A stretch of 64,000 nucleotides of DNA from Pseudonocardia sp. HH130629-09 (GTDB taxonomy: Bacteria; Actinomycetota; Actinomycetes; Mycobacteriales; Pseudonocardiaceae), in contig NZ_CP011868.1 in NCBI RefSeq assembly GCF_001294645.1, positions 4,402,001 to 4,466,000 of the forward strand, read 5' to 3'. The position numbers and the translations under genes were made by a program. A model generated the notes under the pieces. The model did not search any database. It was not told the origin of the DNA and worked only from the letters and a program-made list of their open reading frames with translations. Positions 1 through 7,854 of this stretch are shown here, piece after piece. How positions within the stretch are numbered: the stretch's first letter is position 1; each line of letters starts with the position of its first letter.

Positions 1-407
1 GAGCCCAGGTCGGGCTCGGACATGGAGAACGAGCCGCGGGTCTCCCCCGTGGCCATCTTCGGCAGGTACTTCTCCTTCTGCGCCTGCGTGCCGTGCTGGC
101 GGAGCATGTACGCCACGATGAAGTGGGTGTTGATCACGCCGGAGACGCTCATCCAGCCGCGGGCGATCTCCTCGACCACCAGGGCGTAGGTGAGCAGCGA
201 CTCACCGAGACCGCCGTACTCCTCCGGGATCATGAGGCCGAACAGCCCCATCTCCTTCATCCCGTCGACGATGTCCTGCGGGTAGGTGTCCGCGTGCTCC
301 AGGGCGGTCGCGTGCGGGATGATCTCCTTGTCCACGAAGGAGCGGACGGTGGACAGGATCTCGGTCTGGATGTCGGTCAGACCGGCGGTCTGGGCGAGCC
401 GGGCCAT
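1..407 (-). CDS. Acyl-CoA dehydrogenase, N-terminal part (runs off the window)
   Basis: A flavoprotein that oxidises an acyl-CoA to the trans-2-enoyl-CoA. The 135 visible residues cover the helical N-terminal domain: MIPEEYGGLGES near residue 58, VVEEIARG near residue 77 and FSMSEPDLGS at the window edge, the start of the FAD/substrate segment. The catalytic Glu lies outside. The ATG at 407 is 46 bp after the stop of the CitE-like lyase on the same strand, so co-transcription is likely. Streptomyces ethylmalonyl-CoA clusters pair a CitE-like lyase with an acyl-CoA dehydrogenase, so methylsuccinyl-CoA dehydrogenase is a possible role. No ccr or meaA gene is in view, so the substrate is open. 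Confidence 0.9.
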   Translation of the reverse strand, partial: MARLAQTAGLTDIQTEILSTVRSFVDKEIIPHATALEHADTYPQDIVDGMKEMGLFGLMIPEEYGGLGESLLTYALVVEEIARGWMSVSGVINTHFIVAYMLRQHGTQAQKEKYLPKMATGETRGSFSMSEPDLG

Positions 408-453
408 GCTGGTTACTCCTCGGTGAGCGTCGTCGGTCGGCGGGGCCGGGCCC

Positions 454-1413
454 TCAGGACTCCGGCGGCGTCCACTTGTCGGTGCGGGTCATGCCCGCCG
501 CGCGCCCCTTGCCCGAGATGACCAGTGCCATCTTGCGGCTGGCCTCGTCGATCATCTCGTCGCCGATCATCGCCGCACCGCGCTTGCCGCCGGCCTCGGA
601 GGTGAAGTACTCGTAGGCGTCGAGGATGTTCTCGGCGTGGTCGTAGTCGCTCTGCGCCGGGGAGAAGGTCTCGTTGGCGGCGTCGATCTGGCCGGGGTGC
701 AGCACCCACTTGCCGTCGAAGCCCAGCGCGGCCGAGCGGCCGGCGACCCGACGGAACCCGTCCACGTCCTTGATCTGCAGGTACGGCCCGTCGATGGCCT
801 GCTTGTCGTGCGCGCGGGCCGCCATCAGGATCGACATGAGGATGTGGTGGTAGGCGTCGCCCACGTCGTAGCCGGGGGGCTGCTCCCCGACGACCAGCGA
901 CTTCATGTTGATGGAGGCCATGAAGTCGGCCGGACCGAAGATGATCGTCTCGACGCGCGGGGACGCGGTGGCGATCGCGTTGACGTTCGTCAGGCCCAGC
1001 GCGTTCTCGATCTGCGCCTCGATGCCGATCTTCCCGACCTCGAGACCGTTCGTCTTCTCGATCTGGGTGAGCAGCAGGTCCAGCGCGACGACCTGCTGGG
1101 GGGTCTGCACCTTCGGCAGCATGATCGCGTCGAGGTTCGCGCCCGCGCCCTCGACGACCTCGATCACGTCGCGGTAGGTCCACTCGGTGGTCCAGTCGTT
1201 GACCCGGACGACGCGGATCTTCTCGCCCCAGCCGCCCTCGTTGAGGGCCTCCACGATCGTCTTCCGCGCACCGGGCTTGGCCAGCGGGGCACAGGCGTCC
1301 TCCAGGTCGAGGAAGACCTGGTCGGAGTTCAGCGTGCGCGCCTTGTCGATGAACTTCTGGCTCGATCCGGGCACGGCCAGGCAGGACCGGCGGGCGCGGA
1401 GGGTGGTGCTCAC
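454..1413 (-). CDS. HpcH/HpaI aldolase / citrate-lyase-beta family CoA lyase (malyl-CoA lyase-like)
   Basis: A Mg-dependent TIM-barrel C-C lyase of the CitE superfamily, acting on a malyl-CoA-type thioester. Visible marks are VPGSSQKFIDKA near residue 14, FLDLEDACAP with acidic metal-site residues near 36, IMLPKVQTP near 98, the IEAQIENALGL strand with its metal-binding Glu, GPADF, and KWVLHPGQIDAANE near 238. The 319-residue length fits bacterial malyl-CoA/beta-methylmalyl-CoA lyases better than the shorter citrate-lyase beta subunits. It lies directly upstream of an acyl-CoA dehydrogenase on the same strand, which is compatible with the ethylmalonyl-CoA pathway or branched-chain acid breakdown. 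Family is firm; substrate is inferred. Confidence 0.85.
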   Translation of the reverse strand: MSTTLRARRSCLAVPGSSQKFIDKARTLNSDQVFLDLEDACAPLAKPGARKTIVEALNEGGWGEKIRVVRVNDWTTEWTYRDVIEVVEGAGANLDAIMLPKVQTPQQVVALDLLLTQIEKTNGLEVGKIGIEAQIENALGLTNVNAIATASPRVETIIFGPADFMASINMKSLVVGEQPPGYDVGDAYHHILMSILMAARAHDKQAIDGPYLQIKDVDGFRRVAGRSAALGFDGKWVLHPGQIDAANETFSPAQSDYDHAENILDAYEYFTSEAGGKRGAAMIGDEMIDEASRKMALVISGKGRAAGMTRTDKWTPPES

Positions 1414-1574
1414 AGGCGGGCTCCTCGTCGAGTTCGTCCTCGCCCGGATCGCGGCGACGACGTCGTCACGACCCGGGCGCTCGGGCTGGGGACTGATGCT
1501 GGCACGACGACGGCCGCGGCGCCCCGTGCAGGTGATTGGTTTCTCACCCGCCGGTGGCGGTGGTTACCCGTCGG

Positions 1575-2501
1575 TCACCCCTGTTCGGGAGGTGGGGTCA
1601 GGGAGCCCCTGGCCACCGCGACGACGGTCCCGCCGACCCAGCTGCCGACGGCCCGCCCGCCCTCGGTGCGGACGCCGGCGTAGAGGGTGGACGGGCGGTC
1701 CATCTCCACCCCCTGGGTCACGACGAAGGAGTGCTCGCCGTCGTCGGTGACCAGACCGCGGTCGGCGAGGAAGATCCCGAGCGCGACGGCGGCCGAGCCC
1801 GTCGCCGGGTCCTCGGGCACCCCGATCCCGATGCCGAACATGCGGGCGTGGACCCGCTCGGCGGTGGCGTCGACGGCGGCGACGAGCACCCCGGTCGCGC
1901 CGCTGCCGGCGACCGCGGCGGCCAGCGCCGCGGGGTCGGGCACCGCGCGGGCGACCGCACCGGCGACGACGAGCAGGATCGCGAAGTCGGTCCCGGCACC
2001 GGCCACACCCGGCACGGCGGCGCCGTCGACGTCGTCGGGGCCGAGGCCGAGCACGGCGGCGAGGCGGACGGCGTCCAGCTCGGCGCCGACCGACGGCGTG
2101 CCGCCCCACACCCGGGCGCCGGTCCCGTCGACCCGCACCGGCAGCAGCCCGGCGCCGCACTCCTGCACACGGTCGCCCTCGCCGATGACGCCGTCGCGGG
2201 CCAGCACCCAGGCGGTGCCGACACTGGGGTGCCCGGCGAAGGGGAGCTCGGCGAGCGGGGTGAAGATCCGCACCCGGTAGTCCGCGCCGCCCTCGGCGTC
2301 GCCGGTCGGGGCCAGCGGGAACGTCGTCTCCGACAGGTTGAACTCCCGCGCGATGGCCTGCATCCGGGCCGTGGACAGCGCCTCGGCGCCGTGGACGACG
2401 GCCAGCGGGTTGCCGGCGTACGGACGGTCGGTGAACACGTCGACGATGTCGTAGCGGAGGGGTTCGGGGTCCCGGCCGGGATCGTGCTGCGGGTCGTTCA
2501 C
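1575..2501 (-). CDS. PhzF-family isomerase/epimerase-like protein
   Basis: A diaminopimelate-epimerase-fold protein of the PhzF/YddE family. Residues 17-30 (YDIVDVFTDRPYAGN) open the first fold half. NLSETTF carries the conserved catalytic Glu (residue 58), followed by PFAGHPSVGTA and, near the C terminus, PEDPATGSAA, the phosphate-like binding loop of the family. Length 308 aa is normal. The GTG at 2501 is preceded by TAGGCT at 2515-2510 with an 8 bp gap, suggesting a leaderless message divergent from the MgtE-type gene. No phenazine genes are nearby, so this is a housekeeping PhzF-like enzyme of unknown substrate. Confidence 0.88.
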   Translation of the reverse strand: MNDPQHDPGRDPEPLRYDIVDVFTDRPYAGNPLAVVHGAEALSTARMQAIAREFNLSETTFPLAPTGDAEGGADYRVRIFTPLAELPFAGHPSVGTAWVLARDGVIGEGDRVQECGAGLLPVRVDGTGARVWGGTPSVGAELDAVRLAAVLGLGPDDVDGAAVPGVAGAGTDFAILLVVAGAVARAVPDPAALAAAVAGSGATGVLVAAVDATAERVHARMFGIGIGVPEDPATGSAAVALGIFLADRGLVTDDGEHSFVVTQGVEMDRPSTLYAGVRTEGGRAVGSWVGGTVVAVARGSLTPPPEQG

Positions 2502-2567
2502 GGCGGGCGAGCCTAGTCACACGGCCGGGGCGGCCGCGGGACCGCCGGGGGTCCTAGTCTCGGCGCC

Positions 2568-3887
2568 ATGGCCTCGGTACGGGTGTTCGTCGCGCGGATG
2601 GCCGGCCTGGCCGTCTACGGCCCGGACGGCGAGCGGATCGGCAAGGTCCGCGACGTCGTGGTGTCGCTGCGCGTGGACAGCCATCCGCCGCGGGTGCTGG
2701 GCCTGGTCGTGGACCTGTCCGCGCGCCGCAGCATCTTCGTGCCGATGCTGCGGGTCGCCGACATCGCCCCGACCGCGGTGACGCTGGCCAGCGGCTCGGT
2801 GAGCCTGCGCTCGTTCGACCAGCGCCCCAACGAGACCCGGGTGCTCGGCCAGCTGCTGAACTCCCCCGCGACGGTGCGCGAGAACGGGACCGAGGGCTCG
2901 GTGGTCGACGTCGCGATCGAGCCGAGCCGGACCCGGGACTGGGTGATCACCAAGGTGGCGCTGCGGTTCCGGCGGACCCGGCTGGCGCGCAGGCCACGGG
3001 TCGAGGTGTACGGCTGGGAGGCCGTGTCCGGGCTGGACGTCGCCGCCGCGCAGGGTGCGGACCGGCTGCTCGCGGTGTTCGACTCGATGCGCCCGGCCGA
3101 CGTCGCCGCGGCGCTGTCGCGGCTGCCCGACGACCGGCAGCGGCACGTCGTCGACGCCCTGGACGACGAGCGGCTCGCCGACGTGTTCGAGGAGCTGTCC
3201 GAGTCCGACCAGCGCGGGCTGCTCGGCTACCTCGACGACGACCGCGCCGCCGACGTCCTGGAGGCGATGAGCCCGGACGACGCGGCGGACCTGCTCGGCG
3301 AGCTCGACGACGACGAGGCCGGTCGGCTGCTGGAGCTCATGGAGCCCGACGAGTCCGAACCCGTGCGCCGCCTGATGCGCTACGAGTGGGACACCGCGGG
3401 CGGCCTGATGACCCCGGAGCCGATCACCCTGGCGCCGGACGTGACCGTCGCGGAGGCACTCGCCCGGGTGCGCAACCCGGAGGTGCCACCGGCCCTGGCC
3501 TCGATGGTGTTCGTCGTCCGTCCGCCGACGGCGACCCCGACCGGGCGCTACCTCGGCTGCGTGCACGCCCAGCAGCTGCTGCGGGCGGCGCCGTTCGAGC
3601 TGGTCGCGGGCATGGTCGACGCCGACCTGCCGCAGCTGGGCCCCGAGGCGGGGCTCGGCGAGGTGACCCGCTACTTCGCCAGCTACAACCTGGTGGCGGG
3701 CCCGGTCGTCGACGCCGAGGACCACCTGCTGGGCGCGGTCACCGTCGACGACGTGCTGGACCACCTGCTGCCGCAGGGCTGGCGCGACCGCGACCTCGCC
3801 CCGGGTGAGGTGCACGGCGGCCCGCTGGCCGCTACCGCGAACGGCGGCAACGGCCGCTCGCGCGACGGGGAGGTGCACGGTGGCTGA
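2568..3887 (+). CDS. Cytosolic MgtE-type regulatory protein (PRC-barrel, MgtE_N and CBS domains, no membrane domain)
   Basis: The protein has two PRC-barrel-like segments (about residues 5-75 and 85-150), an MgtE N-terminal superhelical domain (about 160-265, with repeated LxxLDDDxAADxLE motifs) and a CBS pair (about 270-400). The C-terminal five-helix Mg channel of true MgtE is absent. In MgtE the N and CBS domains sense Mg2+ and gate the pore, so this one probably senses or regulates in trans. It overlaps the following DUF1003 membrane-protein gene by 8 bp, which suggests a working pair. TAGTCT at 2555-2560 followed by ATG 7 bp later points to a leaderless transcript. The same gene pair is conserved in many actinobacteria. 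Confidence 0.85.
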   Translation: MASVRVFVARMAGLAVYGPDGERIGKVRDVVVSLRVDSHPPRVLGLVVDLSARRSIFVPMLRVADIAPTAVTLASGSVSLRSFDQRPNETRVLGQLLNSPATVRENGTEGSVVDVAIEPSRTRDWVITKVALRFRRTRLARRPRVEVYGWEAVSGLDVAAAQGADRLLAVFDSMRPADVAAALSRLPDDRQRHVVDALDDERLADVFEELSESDQRGLLGYLDDDRAADVLEAMSPDDAADLLGELDDDEAGRLLELMEPDESEPVRRLMRYEWDTAGGLMTPEPITLAPDVTVAEALARVRNPEVPPALASMVFVVRPPTATPTGRYLGCVHAQQLLRAAPFELVAGMVDADLPQLGPEAGLGEVTRYFASYNLVAGPVVDAEDHLLGAVTVDDVLDHLLPQGWRDRDLAPGEVHGGPLAATANGGNGRSRDGEVHGG

Positions 3888-4407
3888 GCCGGGGATCGGT
3901 CGGCGGCTGGACCAGCCGCACGTCGGGCGCCGGCGGTTCGAGGTGGATCCGGACGGATTCGCCCGGTTCTCCGAGCGGATCGCCCGGTTCCTCGGGACGG
4001 GCCGCTTCCTCGCCATCCAGACGGTGATCGTCACCGTGTGGATCGCGCTCAACGGGTTCGCCTGGGCGGGCCGGTGGGACCCGTACCCGTTCATCCTGCT
4101 CAACCTGGCGTTCTCCACCCAGGCCGCGTACGCCGCACCGCTGATCCTGCTGGCCCAGAACCGGCAGGACGACCGGGACCGGATCGCGCTGGACGAGGAC
4201 CGCAGGCGTGCCGAGCGGACGAAGGCCGACACCGAGTTCCTCGCCCGGGAGCTGGCAGCGCTGCGGCTGGCCGTCGGGGAGACCGCGAGCCGGGACTACC
4301 TGCGCGGTGAGCTGGAGAAGCTGGGTGACCGGCTCGACGACGCCCTGGCACGCAGCCGCGGCGAGGAGCCCCCGGTCGAGCCGGGTGCCCGCAAGAAGAA
4401 ACGCTGA
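3880..4407 (+). CDS. DUF1003-family membrane protein
   Basis: A 175-aa protein with two membrane segments (FLAIQTVIVTVWIALNGFAW, then YPFILLNLAFSTQAAYAAPL) separated by a short loop containing WDPYPF, the DUF1003 hallmark, followed by a long charged, probably coiled-coil tail (about 95-165) and a lysine-rich end. The GTG at 3880 was chosen because it overlaps the MgtE-type stop (3885-3887), giving translational coupling; longer in-frame extensions read into the upstream gene. The stop codon sits in the palindrome CTGAGCGCTCAG (4404-4415), shared with the stop of the convergent marR gene. Function is unknown; a partner of the MgtE-type protein is the natural guess. Confidence 0.85.
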   Translation: MAEPGIGRRLDQPHVGRRRFEVDPDGFARFSERIARFLGTGRFLAIQTVIVTVWIALNGFAWAGRWDPYPFILLNLAFSTQAAYAAPLILLAQNRQDDRDRIALDEDRRRAERTKADTEFLARELAALRLAVGETASRDYLRGELEKLGDRLDDALARSRGEEPPVEPGARKKKR

Positions 4408-4411
4408 GCGC

Positions 4412-4894
4412 TCAGGGGATCAGGCGGCCCATGATGCGCTCGAGCGCGGCGAGGTCCTCGGCGTCGAGCCGCTCCACGAAGTGCGCGCGGACTCCGCGCA
4501 GGTGGGTGACCGCGGCGGTGCGCAGGCGCTCGTAGCCGGTGTCGGTGAGCCGGGCGGTGACCCCGCGGCCGTCGTCGGCGACCTTGGCCCTGGCGACGAG
4601 CCCGACCCGCTCCAGGCGGTCGACGAGCCGGGTCACCCCGGAACGCGAGAGCAGCACGGCGTCGGCCAGCTCGGTCATCCGCAGCCGGTGGTCGGGGGCC
4701 TCGGACAGCTGGACGAGCACGTCGTAGGCGGCCAGGGAGAGCTGCTGCTCGCTCTCCAGCTCGGCCTCGAGCCGTCGCGTGATGCCGGCGTGCGCACGCA
4801 GGAAGCTGCGCCACGACGCGAGCTCGGCCGGAGTCGGGACCACGCGCCGGCGCACCGGGTGCTCGCGCGTCGGGGTGCCGGTCGTGTCGTCCAT
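4412..4894 (-). CDS. MarR-family transcriptional regulator
   Basis: A 160-aa winged-helix dimeric regulator. The helix-turn-helix lies around residues 70-100 (MTELADAVLLSRSGVTRLVD), followed by the wing with the typical DDGRGVTARLTDTG. Flanking N- and C-terminal helices form the dimerisation domain. TAGCAT at 4907-4902 lies 7 bp before the ATG, so the message is probably leaderless. The gene diverges from mrp (133 bp between starts) and converges with the DUF1003 gene 4 bp away. No obvious ligand-linked neighbour is present, so the regulated pathway cannot be named. Confidence 0.9.
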   Translation of the reverse strand: MDDTTGTPTREHPVRRRVVPTPAELASWRSFLRAHAGITRRLEAELESEQQLSLAAYDVLVQLSEAPDHRLRMTELADAVLLSRSGVTRLVDRLERVGLVARAKVADDGRGVTARLTDTGYERLRTAAVTHLRGVRAHFVERLDAEDLAALERIMGRLIP

Positions 4895-5027
4895 CGCAAG
4901 AATGCTAGAGACACCCGGACCGCCCCGTCAGCGCGGAGGTGCCGCGTGACACCGCCGGTGACCCGGAGACCCCGGAACAGCCCACGTAGCATGGGGTGAC
5001 GCGAGAGGAAAGAGGTCGTAGGAGCTC

Positions 5028-6176
5028 ATGTCCGTCACCAGCAGCACCAGCACCGTCGTCGAGGCCGTGCGCGCCGCCCTCGGCACCGTCGAGGACCCGG
5101 AGATCCACAAGCCGATCACCGAGCTGGGGATGGTCAAGAGCGTCGACGTCTCCGCCGACGGCCTCGCCCACGTCGGGGTCTACCTGACCGTCGCGGGCTG
5201 CCCGATGCGGGAGACGATCACCTCCCGGGTCACCGAGGCCGTGTCGAAGGTCCCCGGCGTCGAGCGGGTCGAGGTCGAGCTCGACGTCATGAGCGACGAG
5301 CAGCGCACCCAGCTGCGTCGTTCGCTGCGCGGCGACGCCGACGAACCCGTGATCCCCTTCGCCCAGCCCGGCTCGCTGACCCGCGTGTTCTGCGTGGCGT
5401 CCGGCAAGGGCGGCGTCGGCAAGTCCTCGGTCACCGTCAACCTGGCCGCGGCCATGGCACGGCGCGGGCTGAAGGTCGGTGTGGTCGACGCCGACATCTA
5501 CGGCCACTCGGTCCCGCGCATGATCGGCGCCGCGGACCGGCCCACCAAGATCGAGAACATGATCATGCCGCCGCAGTCGCACGGCGTGAAGGTCATCTCG
5601 ATCGGCATGTTCACCGACGGCAACACCCCCGTCGTCTGGCGCGGCCCGATGCTGCACCGCGCGCTGCAGCAGTTCCTGGCCGACGTGTTCTGGGGCGACC
5701 TGGACGTGCTACTGCTCGACCTGCCCCCGGGCACCGGCGACGTCGCCATCTCGACCGCCCAGCTCGTGCCGAACGCCGAGCTGCTGGTCGTCACCACCCC
5801 GCAGCAGGCCGCTGCCGAGGTCGCCGAGCGGGCCGGGTCGATCTCCACCCAGACCCGCCAGCGCCTGGCCGGGGTCGTGGAGAACATGTCCTGGATGGAG
5901 ATGCCCGACGGCTCGCGCAACGAGATCTTCGGTTCGGGCGGCGGGCAGACCGTCGCGGACTCGCTGAGCCGCACGGTCGGCACCACGGTGCCGCTGCTGG
6001 GTCAGATCCCGCTCGACGTCGCGCTGCGCGAGGGCGGCGACGCCGGCACCCCGATCGTGCTCGGGAAGCCGGAGTCGGCGGCGGCGCAGGCCCTCGACGC
6101 GATCGCGGAGAAGCTGACCGTGAAGGCCCGCGGCCTGGCCGGGATGAGCCTGAACATCTCCCCCGTCGGGCGCTGA
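5028..6176 (+). CDS. mrp: Mrp/ApbC-type P-loop ATPase with N-terminal MIP18 domain
   Basis: A presumed iron-sulfur cluster carrier ATPase. Residues 10-90 are a DUF59/MIP18 domain with VAGCPMRE around Cys58. Residues 126-133 are the deviant Walker A GKGGVGKS, followed by DADIYGHSVPRM and LLLDLPPGTGD. The C-terminal CxxC motif that bridges a cluster in E. coli Mrp is absent after VENMSW, where the segment reads MEMPDGSRNEIFG. TAGCAT at 4987-4992 is a candidate -10, and AGGAG at 5020-5024 is a good ribosome site for the ATG. mrp lies close to the sigE region in mycobacteria too, which supports orthology. Confidence 0.92.
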   Translation: MSVTSSTSTVVEAVRAALGTVEDPEIHKPITELGMVKSVDVSADGLAHVGVYLTVAGCPMRETITSRVTEAVSKVPGVERVEVELDVMSDEQRTQLRRSLRGDADEPVIPFAQPGSLTRVFCVASGKGGVGKSSVTVNLAAAMARRGLKVGVVDADIYGHSVPRMIGAADRPTKIENMIMPPQSHGVKVISIGMFTDGNTPVVWRGPMLHRALQQFLADVFWGDLDVLLLDLPPGTGDVAISTAQLVPNAELLVVTTPQQAAAEVAERAGSISTQTRQRLAGVVENMSWMEMPDGSRNEIFGSGGGQTVADSLSRTVGTTVPLLGQIPLDVALREGGDAGTPIVLGKPESAAAQALDAIAEKLTVKARGLAGMSLNISPVGR

Positions 6177-6198
6177 CCCGCACACCCTCCGACACCAC

Positions 6199-6233
6199 GA
6201 GGCCCCGCACACCCGACCGGTGTGCGGGCCCTC
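6199..6233. terminator. Bidirectional hairpin terminator between mrp and the aminotransferase gene
   Basis: Arms of 15 bp (6199-6213 and 6219-6233) pair with one mismatch around a 5-base loop. The hairpin lies midway between two convergent stops (6176 and 6255). There is no long T tract, as is usual in very GC-rich actinobacteria. Confidence 0.75.
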
Positions 6234-6254
6234 GTCCGTCCCCCGGGGCGGGTC

Positions 6255-7511
6255 TCAGGACAGCGCGTCGTTCAGCGCCTTGGTCCAGAGCGCCAGGCCC
6301 TCGTCGACCTGCTCTGAGGTCACGACCAGCGCCGGGATCATCCGGACGACGTTGCCGTACACACCGCAGGTCAGCAGCAGCAGCCCCTGCGCGGCGGCCG
6401 CGGCGTGCACCTTCGCGGCGGTGGCGCCGTCGGGCTTGCCGTCCGCGTCGACGAACTCGATGCCGATCATGAGTCCGCGGCCGCGGACGTCGCCGATGGC
6501 GGCGATCCCCTGCGCGGCGTCCCGGACCCCGGCGAGGAGCTTCTCGCCCTGCACCCGGGAGTTCTCGACCAGCCCCTCGCCCTGCACGACCTCGAGGGTC
6601 GCGAGTGCGGCGGCGCAGGCGACGGCGTTGCCGCCGTAGGTGCCGCCCTGCGAGCCGGGCAAGGCCTGAGCCATGAGCGCCTTGGGCGCGGCGATGGCCG
6701 AGAGCGGGAAGCCGGACGCGAGCCCCTTGGCGGTGACGATGATGTCCGGGACGAGACCCTCGGCGTGCTGGTGGCCCCAGAACTTCCCGGTGCGGCCGTA
6801 GCCGGTCTGGACCTCGTCGGCGATCAGCAGGATGCCGTGCCGGTCGGCGCGCTCGCGCAGGCCCTGGAGGAACGCGGGCGGGGTCGGGACGTAGCCGCCC
6901 TCGCCGAGCACCGGTTCGACGATGAACGCGGCGACGTCGGACGCCGGCGCGGTGCTCGCCAGCTGGCGGTCGAGCTCGGACAGGGCGAACGCGACGGCCT
7001 GCTCCTCGGACCAGCCGTAGCGGTAGGCGTAGGGGAAGGGTGCGAACGCGACCCCACCCATCATCGGGCCGATCCCGGCCCGGATCTTCGCCCCGGAGGT
7101 GGTGAGCGCCGCGGCACCCATGGTGCGGCCGTGGAAGCCGCCGTCGAACGCGACGATCAGCTGCCGGCCGGTGGCCTGGCGGGCCAGCCGCACCGACGCC
7201 TCGACGGCCTCGGAACCGGAGTTGGTGAAGAACACCGAGTCGATGCCCTCGGGGAGCACCTCGCCCATCCGCTCGACCAGCGCCAGCAGTGGCTGGTGCA
7301 TCACGGTCGTGTACTGACCGTGGATCAGCGTGGCCACCTGCTCCTGCGCCGCCGCGACGACCCTCGGGTGGCAGTGCCCGGTGGAGGTGACGCCGATGCC
7401 GGCGGTGAAGTCGAGGTGGCGGCGCCCATCGGTGTCGTACAGGTAGACGCCCTCACCGCGGGCGGCCTGGACCGGGGTGGCCTGCTTGAGCAGCGGGGAC
7501 AGCTGTGCCAT
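6255..7511 (-). CDS. Class III PLP aminotransferase (4-aminobutyrate/ornithine-type)
   Basis: A fold-type I omega-aminotransferase of 418 aa. Visible are the N-terminal GIGVTSTGHCHPRV, NSGSEAVEASVRLAR (phosphate cup), LIADEVQTGYGRTGKFW with the PLP-ring Asp, and TAKGLASGFPLSA with the Schiff-base Lys. The ATG at 7511 was preferred over an upstream start because the added residues look non-coding and span an operator. TAGGAT on the minus strand (7577-7572 region) overlaps a TTGTCGACAA operator at 7562-7571. Two further copies of that operator lie in the racemase/DUF3830/amidase cluster, so this enzyme probably belongs to the same GntR regulon. GABA is the commonest substrate of close relatives, but this is inferred. 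Confidence 0.88.
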   Translation of the reverse strand: MAQLSPLLKQATPVQAARGEGVYLYDTDGRRHLDFTAGIGVTSTGHCHPRVVAAAQEQVATLIHGQYTTVMHQPLLALVERMGEVLPEGIDSVFFTNSGSEAVEASVRLARQATGRQLIVAFDGGFHGRTMGAAALTTSGAKIRAGIGPMMGGVAFAPFPYAYRYGWSEEQAVAFALSELDRQLASTAPASDVAAFIVEPVLGEGGYVPTPPAFLQGLRERADRHGILLIADEVQTGYGRTGKFWGHQHAEGLVPDIIVTAKGLASGFPLSAIAAPKALMAQALPGSQGGTYGGNAVACAAALATLEVVQGEGLVENSRVQGEKLLAGVRDAAQGIAAIGDVRGRGLMIGIEFVDADGKPDGATAAKVHAAAAAQGLLLLTCGVYGNVVRMIPALVVTSEQVDEGLALWTKALNDALS

Positions 7512-7560
7512 GGGTTCGCAGCTCCTGGTGCGTCGAGGGTGGTGCGTCTCAGGTTGTCGA

Positions 7561-7577
7561 GTTGTCGACAATCCTAG
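7561..7577 (-). promoter_or_regulatory. GntR-type operator upstream of the aminotransferase gene
   Basis: A perfect 10-bp palindrome TTGTCGACAA (7562-7571) flanked by ATCCTAG. On the coding strand it reads TAGGATTGTCGACAAC, so the TAGGAT (candidate -10 box) abuts the operator and a repressor would block the promoter. A partial copy (GGTTGTCGA, 7552-7560) sits directly beside it. The start codon is about 50 bp downstream. It is the first of three near-identical sites within 3.3 kb. Confidence 0.7.
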
Positions 7578-7621
7578 GGAAACACGGGTGGGTGGGTCCG
7601 GGCAAGGGTCGCCCGGGCCCG

Positions 7622-7803
7622 CCTTTGCTCTGCTCACCGATACGCATCAGGCACCCGGGGCGACCCGGCGCTGCGATCCCGGACGGGCCCGCGTCGCGGG
7701 CGGACAGCCGTCGTCGGCGGCGCGACGCGGGTGGCCGGCCGGCTGTGAGGCCGCCCGGCACCGGCGCGGGGCCGGTGCTGCGTATCGGTGAGCAGAGCAA
7801 AGG
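7622..7803. repeat. 182-bp inverted-end repeat element, copy 1
   Basis: Perfect 25-bp inverted ends (7622-7646 and 7779-7803) with the core GCTCTGCTCACCGATACGC enclose 132 bp with no ORF or similarity to the second copy's interior. It sits in the 343-bp gap between the aminotransferase start (7511) and the AEC carrier stop (7855), so it breaks no gene. The same ends recur at 28351-28511, with further copies at 46636-46704 and 34997-35028. It could be a MITE-like mobile element, a paired regulatory site or a structured RNA. No transposase and no clear target duplication are visible. Confidence 0.8.
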
Positions 7804-7854
7804 GACGAGCGAAGAACCCCCTCATCCCGGACGTGGCGACGAGGAAAGCCCTGG

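Noticed and set aside
7511..7637. Longer start for the aminotransferase
   Set aside because: The extra 42 residues would cross the operator and one repeat arm and have no family counterpart.
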